A stretch of 64,000 nucleotides of DNA from Pandoraea anapnoica. GTDB taxonomy: Bacteria > Pseudomonadota > Gammaproteobacteria > Burkholderiales > Burkholderiaceae. The notes beneath the pieces were generated by a model. The model did not search any database. It worked only from the letters and a program-made list of their open reading frames with translations, and was not told the origin of the DNA. Positions 53,095 to 60,845 of this stretch are shown one piece after another. A program made the position numbers and the translations under genes. Location: the NCBI RefSeq assembly GCF_902459765.1, contig NZ_CABPSP010000008.1:213757-277756 (forward strand). Reading direction: 5' to 3'. How positions within the stretch are numbered: the stretch's first letter is position 1; each line of letters begins with the position of its first letter.

Positions 53095-54822
53095 ATGAAA
53101 AACCCAACCTTCACCAAAGCGCTCTTAGCCACAGCTCTGAGCTGCGCGCTGTTCAACGTTCACGCGGCATCGCAGGCACCGGTCGGCGCTCAGAACGGCA
53201 TGGTCGTGACGGCCCAGCACCTCGCGTCGAAAGTCGGCGTCGACGTGCTCAAGGCCGGCGGCAATGCCGTCGACGCCGCGGTTGCGGTCGGTTACGCGCT
53301 CGCCGTGGTGTACCCGGCAGCGGGCAACATCGGCGGCGGCGGCTTCATGACGATCCAGCTCGCCGACGGCCGCAAGACCTTCCTCGACTTCCGTGAAAAG
53401 GCCCCGCTCGCTGCAACGGCCAACATGTACCTCGACAAGGACGGCAACGTCATCAAGGGTGCTTCGACAACCGGTTATCTGGCCGTCGGCGTCCCGGGCA
53501 GCGTGTCCGGTATGGAATACGCTCGCGAGAAGTACGGCACGAAGACGCGTCAGCAACTGCTCGCACCGGCCATCACGCTCGCCGACAAGGGTTTCGTGCT
53601 CGATCAGGGCGACGTCGATATGCTGTGGACGTCCACCAAGGACTTCGAAAAGGACCGCGCCAACTCGGGTGCCATCTTCCTGAACAAGGGTCAACCGTTC
53701 CAGCCGGGCGAACGTCTTGTGCAGAAGGACCTCGCCCGCACGCTCAAGCTGATCAGTGCCCGCGGCACCGACGGCTTCTACAAGGGTGAAGTTGCCGACA
53801 AGCTGGTGGCGTCGATGAAGGCGGGCGGCGGCATCATCACGCAGGCCGACCTCGATCAGTACAAGACGCGCGAACTGGCCCCGGTCGAGTGCGACTATCG
53901 CGGCTATCACGTGGTGTCCGCCCCGCCCCCGAGCTCGGGCGGCGTGGTGATCTGCGAGATCATGAACATTCTCGAAGGCTACCCGATGAAGGAGCTGGGC
54001 TATCACTCGGCCCAGGGCGTGCACTACACCATCGAGGCCATGCGCCACGCGTATGTCGACCGCAACAGCTATCTGGGCGACCCGGACTTCGTGAAGAACC
54101 CGATCGCACAGTTGCTCGACAAGAACTACGCCGCGAAGATTCGTGCCGCGATCAACCCGCAAAAGGCTGGTATCTCGCAGGAGATCAAGCCGGGTGTGCC
54201 GCCGCATGAAGGCAGCAACACGACGCACTACTCCATCATCGACAAGGACGGCAACGCCGTATCCGTCACCTACACGCTCAACGACTGGTTCGGCGCGAAG
54301 GTCATGGCCAACGGCACGGGCGTGCTGCTCAACGACGAAATGGACGACTTCACCTCGAAGGTGGGCGTGCCGAACATGTACGGTCTGATTCAGGGTGAGG
54401 CGAACGCCATCGGCCCGGGCCGTCGTCCGCTGTCGTCGATGAGCCCGACCATCGTCACGAAGGACGGCAAGCCGGTGATGGTCGTCGGCACGCCGGGCGG
54501 TAGCCGCATCATCACGGCCACGCTGCTGACGATGCTCAACGTGATCGACTACGGCATGACGTTGCAGGAAGCCGTCGATGCGCCGCGTTTCCACCAGCAA
54601 TGGATGCCGGAAGCGACCAACATCGAAGCGTTCGCGCTGAGCCCGGACACGCAAAAGATTCTGGAAAGCTGGGGCCAAAAGTTCGCAGGCCCGCAACCGG
54701 CTAACCACATTGCGGCGATTCTCGTCGGCGCGCCGTCGCTCGGCGGCAAGCCGGTCGGCAAGAACCGTTTCTACGGCTCGAACGATCCTCGTCGCAACAC
54801 GGGTCTCGCACTCGGGTATTGA
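53095..54822 (+). CDS. ggt: Secreted gamma-glutamyltransferase
   Basis: A 575-residue periplasmic GGT. The signal peptide MKNPTFTKALLATALSCALFNVHA is followed by the large subunit. Autocleavage is expected before Thr376 of NTTHYSIIDKDGN, which becomes the nucleophile of the small subunit. GPGRRPLSSMSPTIV and TPGGSRIITA are further active-site segments. It hydrolyses or transfers the gamma-glutamyl group of glutathione and similar compounds. It is monocistronic, with a long upstream region and a strong terminator. It is distinct from the cytoplasmic GGT-like gene at 35182, which lacks a signal and TTHYS. Confidence 0.95.
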   Translation: MKNPTFTKALLATALSCALFNVHAASQAPVGAQNGMVVTAQHLASKVGVDVLKAGGNAVDAAVAVGYALAVVYPAAGNIGGGGFMTIQLADGRKTFLDFREKAPLAATANMYLDKDGNVIKGASTTGYLAVGVPGSVSGMEYAREKYGTKTRQQLLAPAITLADKGFVLDQGDVDMLWTSTKDFEKDRANSGAIFLNKGQPFQPGERLVQKDLARTLKLISARGTDGFYKGEVADKLVASMKAGGGIITQADLDQYKTRELAPVECDYRGYHVVSAPPPSSGGVVICEIMNILEGYPMKELGYHSAQGVHYTIEAMRHAYVDRNSYLGDPDFVKNPIAQLLDKNYAAKIRAAINPQKAGISQEIKPGVPPHEGSNTTHYSIIDKDGNAVSVTYTLNDWFGAKVMANGTGVLLNDEMDDFTSKVGVPNMYGLIQGEANAIGPGRRPLSSMSPTIVTKDGKPVMVVGTPGGSRIITATLLTMLNVIDYGMTLQEAVDAPRFHQQWMPEATNIEAFALSPDTQKILESWGQKFAGPQPANHIAAILVGAPSLGGKPVGKNRFYGSNDPRRNTGLALGY

Positions 54823-54831
54823 TGACTGAAT

Positions 54832-54854
54832 GGATTCGGCGTTGCGCCGAATCC
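54832..54854 (+). other. Stem-loop directly after ggt
   Basis: A perfect 10-bp stem, GGATTCGGCG with CGCCGAATCC, loop TTG, starts 9 bp after the ggt stop and precedes the true terminator at 54867. It is probably a 3'-end stabiliser. Confidence 0.55.
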
Positions 54855-54866
54855 GGGTAGCGAATG

Positions 54867-54896
54867 AAAAGAGGCCGCAAGTGCGGCCTCTTTTTT
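54867..54896 (+). terminator. Rho-independent terminator of ggt
   Basis: An 8-bp stem GAGGCCGC/GCGGCCTC with loop AAGT is followed by six T. Four A before the stem make it potentially active also for metI from the other strand. Confidence 0.93.
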
Positions 54897-54922
54897 GTTC
54901 GGGCGCTGTCCGTCCTCAGTGC

Positions 54923-55567
54923 TCAGCGACGATGATCGACTCTGCGTGCGAGACGCTCCCCCGCGAACTGCACCAGCGTCACGAGGGCCACGAGAATCAC
55001 GATCACGTTGAACATCACACTCGTCTCGTAGCGCTCATAGCCATACCGCACAGCGAGATCGCCCAGACCGCCCGCCCCGACTGCCCCCGCCATTGCCGAC
55101 GCCCCGACCATCGCAATCACCGTCACTGTCGCACCGCCGAGAATCGCGGGAAGCGCTTCGGGCAACAGCACGTGGCGCACGATGTGCCAGCGACGGCAGC
55201 CCATCGCGCGCGCCGCTTCGATCAGTCCCGGGTCGATCTCGCGCAAGCCGACTTGCGTCACTCGCGCGAAGAACGGAATCAGATGGACGGCGAGCGGCAC
55301 CACGGCGGCCCATGTGCCCATTGTCGTGCCGACGATCCAGCGCGTGACCGGCAACAACGCCACCAGCAGGATGATGAAAGGTACCGCGCGGAACAGATTC
55401 ACCACGACCGACAACGCGCGGTTGAAACGCGGACGCGGGACCAGACCGCCCGATGCGGTGATCACCAGCACGATGGCGATCAGCATGCCCACCGCAAAGA
55501 CGATGGCGCACGCGCTCGTGACCATCAACAAGGTTTCACCGAGGGCGCGCAGGTATTTGTCGAGCAT
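54923..55567 (-). CDS. metI: D-methionine ABC transporter permease
   Basis: A 214-residue permease with five helices, at the usual MetI length. The EAA loop is LREIDPGLIEAARAMGCRRWHIVRHVLLPEALPAILGG. GTTMGTWAAVVPLAVHLIPFFARV is characteristic of MetI. It is encoded 16 bp after metN and is the last gene of metQNI. It imports L- and D-methionine with MetN and MetQ. Confidence 0.95.
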   Translation of the reverse strand: MLDKYLRALGETLLMVTSACAIVFAVGMLIAIVLVITASGGLVPRPRFNRALSVVVNLFRAVPFIILLVALLPVTRWIVGTTMGTWAAVVPLAVHLIPFFARVTQVGLREIDPGLIEAARAMGCRRWHIVRHVLLPEALPAILGGATVTVIAMVGASAMAGAVGAGGLGDLAVRYGYERYETSVMFNVIVILVALVTLVQFAGERLARRVDHRR

Positions 55568-55583
55568 AACGATTCCGAGAGAA

Positions 55584-56453
55584 CTAAACGGCGTGTGCGT
55601 GTTGGCGCTGTGCGTTTTGCGTGAGACGTCCCTGCCAGGCGTGTTGCAACGGGCGTAGCAGCGCGCGCGTTGCCTCAGCCAGAGGGTTCGCGAAGACTTC
55701 GTCGACCGGACCTAGTTCGGTGATGCGTCCCTGATCGAGCACCAGTACGCGGTCGCAGGCCTGATGGATCACCCCCATGTCGTGCGTGATGAGGACAACC
55801 GTTAAGCCAAATTCGCGCTGGACGTCGCGCAACAACGAGAGAATCGAATCGGTCGTCTCGGGATCGAGTGCGGACGTCGCTTCGTCGCACAGCAGAATTT
55901 CGGGGCGATGTACCAGCGCACGCGCGATCCCCACGCGCTGCTTTTGTCCGCCGGAGAGCATGGCGGGATAGGCATCGGCCTTGCCCGACAGCCCCACGAG
56001 CGCTAGTAGCTCGTTTACTCGCGGCGCGATTTGTGCTTTCGGCACGCCCGCCACACGCAGCGGCAGCGCCACGTTTTCGAAGACGGTCTTCGCCGACAAC
56101 AAGTTGAAGTGCTGGAAGATCATGCCGACGCGCCGACGCAAACCGACCAGCGCCGCTTCGTCGAGCGACGCCACATCGACGCCATCCACCTTCACATGCC
56201 CCGTGCTCGGCAACTCCAGCGCGTTGATCGTGCGCAGCAGCGTGGACTTGCCTGCGCCGCTGCGTCCGATGATGCCGAAGCTCTCGCCGCGATGCACGGC
56301 GAAGGCAATGTCCTGCAACGCCGCACTCGACGCCCCGGGGTAAATCTTGCTGAGTCCGTCGAAGGTGATGTGTGCGACTTCGCGCGCCGCCGCAGTGGGC
56401 AAGCGGGTCACCGTGGTCGTGGTGGGCGCTGTGGAAGTGTGCCGGGTTGTCAT
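55584..56453 (-). CDS. metN: Methionine ABC transporter ATPase lacking the C-terminal regulatory domain
   Basis: A 289-residue ATPase. Walker A is GRSGAGKST, signature [15 protein letters not shown], Walker [14 protein letters not shown], switch His in [10 protein letters not shown] 30-residue Thr/Ala-rich leader precedes the first strand, [13 protein letters not shown]. coli MetN is 343 residues and ends with a methionine-binding NIL/ACT domain that shuts the transporter down; here the protein stops about 25 residues after the PVDEVF segment, with a polar tail of Gln and His. Feedback transinhibition should therefore be missing. It is 38 bp after metQ. Confidence 0.93.
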   Translation of the reverse strand: MTTRHTSTAPTTTTVTRLPTAAAREVAHITFDGLSKIYPGASSAALQDIAFAVHRGESFGIIGRSGAGKSTLLRTINALELPSTGHVKVDGVDVASLDEAALVGLRRRVGMIFQHFNLLSAKTVFENVALPLRVAGVPKAQIAPRVNELLALVGLSGKADAYPAMLSGGQKQRVGIARALVHRPEILLCDEATSALDPETTDSILSLLRDVQREFGLTVVLITHDMGVIHQACDRVLVLDQGRITELGPVDEVFANPLAEATRALLRPLQHAWQGRLTQNAQRQHAHAV

Positions 56454-56491
56454 CGACGGGGTCCTCGCGAATGAAAATGGTGAATGGGTGA

Positions 56492-57322
56492 TCAGAACGC
56501 CGGGACGACCGAACCCTGATACTTGGTCTCAATGAACTTGCGCACTTCTTCCGATTGATACGCCTTCACGAGGGGCGCAACCCACGGCGCGTTCTTGTCC
56601 TTTTCGCGCACGGCAATGATGTTCACGTAAGGATTGTTCTCGCGCTTCTCGACCGCGATGCCGTCGCGCGTGGCGATCAGGCCTGCCTGATACGCGAAGC
56701 TGTTGACGATGGCCGACGCGTCGACGTCCGGCAGCGAGCGCGCCAGCACCACCGATGCGCTTTCGATGAACTGAAGCTTGCGCGGGTTGGCGGTGACGTC
56801 CGAGAGCGTGGCCGTGCCGGTGTAGGGATCGAAGCCATCGCGCAGCTTGATCAGACCGTGATCGCGCAGGATCACGAGCGCGCGGGTCTGATTGCTCGGG
56901 TCGTTCGGCAGGCCGATCTTCGCGCCTTCGGGCAGCGATTCGAGCGACTTGTACTTCTTCGAATAGAACGCGATGGGCGAGATCAGCGTGTCGCCGACCG
57001 ACACAAGCTTGTAGCCGCGTTGCTTGACCTGATCGCGCAGGAACGGAATGTGCTGGAAGGAATTGGCGTCGAGATCGCCGTTATTCAGCGCTTCGTTCGG
57101 ACTGGCCGTGCCGCTCACCACCACGGATTCGACGTTCAGGCCACGCGATTTCGCCACCTTCGTGACCACTTCCCAAATCTCTTCATCGACGCCGCCGCGC
57201 ACGCCGACCTTGAGCGGTTTGTCGGCCGCAAAGGCGCTCGCCGAGCCCAACGTACCGAGCGAGCCGAGGGCCAGTGCGAGCGAGAGACTGCCGAGCAGAC
57301 GAAACAATTGGCGGCGTTGCAT
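56492..57322 (-). CDS. metQ: Methionine-binding periplasmic protein
   Basis: A 276-residue NlpA-family binding protein. The signal is [32 protein letters not shown], cut before [17 protein letters not shown]. There is no lipobox Cys, so unlike E. coli MetQ it should be a free periplasmic protein. The segments [15 protein letters not shown] and IALRDKNA-like IAVREKDKN belong to the family. ATG at 57322 has AGGGGA eight bases upstream. It is first in metQNI. Confidence 0.94.
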   Translation of the reverse strand: MQRRQLFRLLGSLSLALALGSLGTLGSASAFAADKPLKVGVRGGVDEEIWEVVTKVAKSRGLNVESVVVSGTASPNEALNNGDLDANSFQHIPFLRDQVKQRGYKLVSVGDTLISPIAFYSKKYKSLESLPEGAKIGLPNDPSNQTRALVILRDHGLIKLRDGFDPYTGTATLSDVTANPRKLQFIESASVVLARSLPDVDASAIVNSFAYQAGLIATRDGIAVEKRENNPYVNIIAVREKDKNAPWVAPLVKAYQSEEVRKFIETKYQGSVVPAF

Positions 57323-57650
57323 GACGTATTCCCCTTGATTTAGGTATGGATGATGCCGATTCAGGCGAACGCTCAGTCTAGGAAGTGGGCGCCAGCAGCG
57401 TCCAATAACCAATTGCGCAAAGCTAAGTTGCCGAGGAGCGCAGAGCATTCGTACGCCGAAGGTTCTGCACTTGTAACTTTTTGTAATGTGTCGCCGAAAA
57501 ACTCAGGAACTCCTCTTCTGACCGACGTCCAACAGGTTTCCCCGTGGATTGCGTCTATCACTCGTGTGGCGGTTGCCGTCGCGCGTGGAGAGCATTTTTG
57601 TTCGACGCACATCGCTTTCTCGTCACTTCTCTCTACGGAACCGCGCGAAG
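57323..57650. promoter_or_regulatory. Divergent metQ/pbpG intergenic region with TTGTAA direct repeats
   Basis: A 328-bp region with no gene seen. It contains two TTGTAA copies at 57471 and 57481, exactly one helical turn apart, as in sites for OmpR/PhoB-type response regulators. No SAM riboswitch-like structure could be recognised before metQ by eye. Confidence 0.4.
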
Positions 57651-58931
57651 ATGTCTGCCCTGTGGTACCCGCTGCTCAGCCCGTCCCTGCCCCGCCTTTA
57701 CCGTATGCCTCCACGTGCAATTGCCATTGCGCGCCTCGTGCTGTTCGGCGTCATTCTGCTTATCGCGGGACTCCCGGTCAGCGACGCGCTCGCCGCCAAC
57801 GCGCATCAGTCGAGCACCGGCAAGCGTCGGCATGACGCCGTCAAGAAGAAGAAACCGGTGGTAAAAAAGGCGAAGGCAGCGCCGAAGCACAAGGCGACGG
57901 CAGCGAGCACGTCGCGCAAGCGTGCGGCGACTCACGCCGCGAAAGGACGCACGAGTCGCACCGCGAAGAAGGCGGCACCGCCGCGTCATGCCAAGGTGAC
58001 GAAGTCCACGGCGAAGCGATCGCCGACGGTCGCGCGGCGCAAGGCCGTGCCGAAGGCTGCTATGGCTGCGGCGGGGGCGACCGCGGCAACTGCGGCGAAG
58101 CCCGGAGTAACAGCGGCTGCATCAGCCCAAGTGAGTACTGACGCCAAACCCCGCTTGCTCGCCCGTTGCGGCTTCACGCCAGCATCGCGAAAGCGACTGT
58201 TCTCGAAGGCGGTGTACATCGTCGACGAGAAAACGCACACGCCGCTGTTTGCCCTGAATGCCGATCAGGTGCGCCCCATCGCGTCGCTCTCGAAGCTGAT
58301 GACGGCCGTCGTCTGGCTCGACAGCGGCCCGGCCATGCGCGCGCCGCTCACCGTCACGAATGCGGATCTCGATACCTTGAAGTTCACGCATTCGCGTCTG
58401 GCCGTGGGCTCAACGCTCTCGCGCGCCAACATGCTGCACATCTCGCTGATGGCCTCCGAGAACCGAGCCGCCGCAGCGCTGAGTCGTGACTATCCGGGCG
58501 GGCGGCCCGCGTTTATCTCGGCAATGAACGCCAAGGCACGCTTGCTCAACATGCCTAACACACGCTTCGAAAACGCCACGGGACTCTCGCCGCGCAATGT
58601 GTCGACGGCGCGTGAGCTGGCGCGACTGGTGCGCGCGTCGAACGGCTATCCGCTGATTCGCCGCTACTCGATCGATCATCAGCAGTTAGTGCCCACTGGC
58701 AAAGGACAGCTGCAATACGTCAATACGAACCGACTGGTGCGTTACGGCAAGGTGCACGCCAGCGTGCAGAAGACGGGCTTCATCAACGAGTCGGGGCACA
58801 ACATGGTGATGCGGGTGATGGTGCACAAGACGCGTCCCGTGATCGTGACGATGCTCGGCAGCGACACCCCCGAAGGGTCACGCCTCGATGGCGTTCGCAT
58901 CGCGCATTGGTTGTCGTGCTCGTTGCGCTGA
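57651..58931 (+). CDS. pbpG: D-alanyl-D-alanine endopeptidase (PBP7/8-type) with Lys/Ala-rich linker
   Basis: A 426-residue periplasmic S11-type penicillin-binding protein. After a hydrophobic signal or anchor (about residues 22-48) comes a highly basic Lys/Ala/Thr/Arg-rich stretch (about 56-170, with KKKKPVVKKAKAAPKHK), like histone H1 or TolA-type linkers. The catalytic domain has S-x-x-K (Ser212-Lys215 in ASLSKLM), the S-x-N motif in MASENRA, and KTGFINESG. It cleaves D-Ala-mDAP cross-links in murein. Ordinary PbpG proteins are about 310 residues; the basic linker explains the extra length. ATG 57651 is chosen; 57705 is equally possible and would give a cleaner signal peptide. Confidence 0.9.
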   Translation: MSALWYPLLSPSLPRLYRMPPRAIAIARLVLFGVILLIAGLPVSDALAANAHQSSTGKRRHDAVKKKKPVVKKAKAAPKHKATAASTSRKRAATHAAKGRTSRTAKKAAPPRHAKVTKSTAKRSPTVARRKAVPKAAMAAAGATAATAAKPGVTAAASAQVSTDAKPRLLARCGFTPASRKRLFSKAVYIVDEKTHTPLFALNADQVRPIASLSKLMTAVVWLDSGPAMRAPLTVTNADLDTLKFTHSRLAVGSTLSRANMLHISLMASENRAAAALSRDYPGGRPAFISAMNAKARLLNMPNTRFENATGLSPRNVSTARELARLVRASNGYPLIRRYSIDHQQLVPTGKGQLQYVNTNRLVRYGKVHASVQKTGFINESGHNMVMRVMVHKTRPVIVTMLGSDTPEGSRLDGVRIAHWLSCSLR

Positions 58932-58952
58932 ACTCACGCCGCGAGACAAAGA

Positions 58953-58985
58953 AAAACGCGCGCTCACGAGTGGGTGAGCGCGCGC
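58953..58985 (-). terminator. Terminator between convergent pbpG and DHA2 transporter
   Basis: An 11-bp stem, CGCGCGCTCAC with GTGAGCGCGCG and a 6-base loop, is followed on the minus strand by five T. It serves the leftward MFS gene and probably blocks read-through from pbpG. Confidence 0.85.
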
Positions 58986-59012
58986 TTCGGTGACGATGAA
59001 TGCAGGGGTCGG

Positions 59013-60527
59013 TTAGTGCTTACGTGCGTGCCAACGTCCCCAGATCGCCGTGGCAAAGAGCAGGAACGCGCCCGCGCCGATCACAGCATCGAACCCGTGA
59101 TTGAACGCGGTGTTGGAGAGCATCGTCAGCGCATCGGCAGCGACCGGTGGCAAGTGCTCAGCGACGATCTGCGCTTCGTCGAGGCTGTCGCGCACGGTGT
59201 CCGGGAGCGTCGCCACCTGCGGCACATCCATCGAACGGCCGTAGACGAATGTCAGCAGGCTGCCCATGAAGGTCACGCCTAGCGCACCGCCGAGTTCGTA
59301 CGAAACCTCTTCGACCGACGCTGCCATCCCGGCACGCTCGGGCGGTGCGCTCTGCATGATGGTGCTCGAGGCCGCCGTCATGGTCGCACCGACGCCAACA
59401 CCGAGCGTTGCCAGTGCCAGTGCAGACAACACTTGGCCCGAATCGCGCAGGATCAGGTAGCCCGCCATGCCCGCGGCCGAGGTGAGTAACGAGATGAACA
59501 ACATCCGCGCACTGCCCATCCGGGGGAGCATGCGCCCGGCAATCGGTCCCGCGACGAACGCGGCAATCGATAACGGCATGCCCGCGCATCCGGCTTCCAG
59601 CGGCGAGTAGCCCATCGTCAGTTGCAGACGCTGGCTGAACACCAGTTGCATGCCGATCAGAGCCGCCGCAGCCATGAGTGCAGCCGCCACCGCACCGGCG
59701 AACACCGGATTACGGAACAACGTGAAGTCGAGCAACGGATGCGCGCTGCGCTGCTGGCGTTTGACGAACGCCCACAGAAACGCGACGCCCACGACGACCG
59801 CAACGGCGACCGTCGCCCAGTCGGGGGACAGCTTCCCCGCGCTCTTGATCGCGTACGTCACGCCGATCAGACCGACCATGAAGAGCAATGAGCCGAACCA
59901 GTCCCACGGTTGGGACGATGTCGAACCGCCCTTCGGAATCAGCCACCAGGCCACAGGCAACGCGATAAGTACGATCGGGACATTGATCAGGAAGACCGAG
60001 CCCCACCAGAAGTGTTCAAGCAGCGCACCGCCGACAATCGGACCGAACGCCGCACCACCTGAAGCAACCGACGCCCAGATACCGATAGCGAGCGCCTGCT
60101 CATGGGGATCGGCAAACGTCAGGCGAATCAGCGACAGCGTGGCGGGCATCATCATGGCCGCACCGACCCCGAGGAAACCTCGGGCGACGATCAGGACGTT
60201 GGCGCTCGGCGCAAAGGCGGCGGCGAGCGACGCCACGCCGAAGACGACCAGACCGGCGAGAAACAATTGCTTGTGGCCCAGACGGTCACCAAGCGTGCCC
60301 ATGCCGAGCAGCAGGCCCGAGACCACAAGCGCGTAGGCGTTGACGATCCACAGCTTGGCGGAGGCCGTCGCTGCCAGATCGTGGGTCAGACGCGGCAGTG
60401 CCGTATAGAGCACCGTCATGTCGATCACGATGAGCAGCAGCGCCACCGACACGATGGCCAGCACCAGCCAACGGCGTGCGCCGCTCGCATGAGGTACCGG
60501 ATGTGTTGAGGTATGCAGACTGGACAT
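59013..60527 (-). CDS. MFS drug efflux transporter, DHA2 family (14 TM)
   Basis: A 504-residue EmrB/QacA-type permease with 14 predicted helices. LIVIDMTVLYTALPRLTHDL is the helix 1 motif D1 of SmvA/QacA-like pumps, GTLGDRLGHKQLFLAG the loop 2-3 motif, and GFLGVGAAMMMPATLSLI motif C-like. It expels toxic cations, dyes or biocides by proton antiport. The start ATG 60527 has AAGGAG nine bases upstream. It is divergent from the OPT transporter; no TetR gene adjoins it, unlike many smvA loci. The compound dyad in the spacer may bind its regulator. Confidence 0.9.
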   Translation of the reverse strand: MSSLHTSTHPVPHASGARRWLVLAIVSVALLLIVIDMTVLYTALPRLTHDLAATASAKLWIVNAYALVVSGLLLGMGTLGDRLGHKQLFLAGLVVFGVASLAAAFAPSANVLIVARGFLGVGAAMMMPATLSLIRLTFADPHEQALAIGIWASVASGGAAFGPIVGGALLEHFWWGSVFLINVPIVLIALPVAWWLIPKGGSTSSQPWDWFGSLLFMVGLIGVTYAIKSAGKLSPDWATVAVAVVVGVAFLWAFVKRQQRSAHPLLDFTLFRNPVFAGAVAAALMAAAALIGMQLVFSQRLQLTMGYSPLEAGCAGMPLSIAAFVAGPIAGRMLPRMGSARMLFISLLTSAAGMAGYLILRDSGQVLSALALATLGVGVGATMTAASSTIMQSAPPERAGMAASVEEVSYELGGALGVTFMGSLLTFVYGRSMDVPQVATLPDTVRDSLDEAQIVAEHLPPVAADALTMLSNTAFNHGFDAVIGAGAFLLFATAIWGRWHARKH

Positions 60528-60598
60528 CGGAAAAGCTCCTTTCCTTTTTGGTGCGCAACGCCCGTTTGTCTGATGGGGTTACGTACTGACTTTATTTC

Positions 60599-60685
60599 TA
60601 GGGAAAACCCGCATCATCCATCAATAAATCGATTGAGAAAAGTTGGATTCCATCTGATAAGTGGATGGATTTGAAAGGTTTTCCC
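60599..60685. promoter_or_regulatory. Compound inverted repeat in the DHA2/OPT divergent promoter
   Basis: GGGAAAACC-N6-ATCCATC (60601-60622) is mirrored by GATGGAT-N6-GGTTTTCCC (60664-60685), both with the same 6-bp internal gap and 41 bp between. The left half begins TAGGGAAAACCC. It is likely a pair of regulator sites. The rest of the 318-bp gap (60528-60845) shows no gene. Confidence 0.55.
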
Positions 60686-60845
60686 GTTTAACGAACCTCA
60701 GATGCTGATGCCGACGATCCGGCGGGTGATGGGGTCAGATTCGAACGGTCGTTCTAGTACGCCCGTCAAGACTGGCGGCGCACCACGCAGGCGCATACAA
60801 TCTGCGCCACATTCCCATTGGGCGAAAAATCCCCCCTATTCGTAC

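Noticed and set aside
57323-57548. SAM-type riboswitch before metQ
   Set aside because: No recognisable conserved core or terminator/antiterminator pair could be found by eye.
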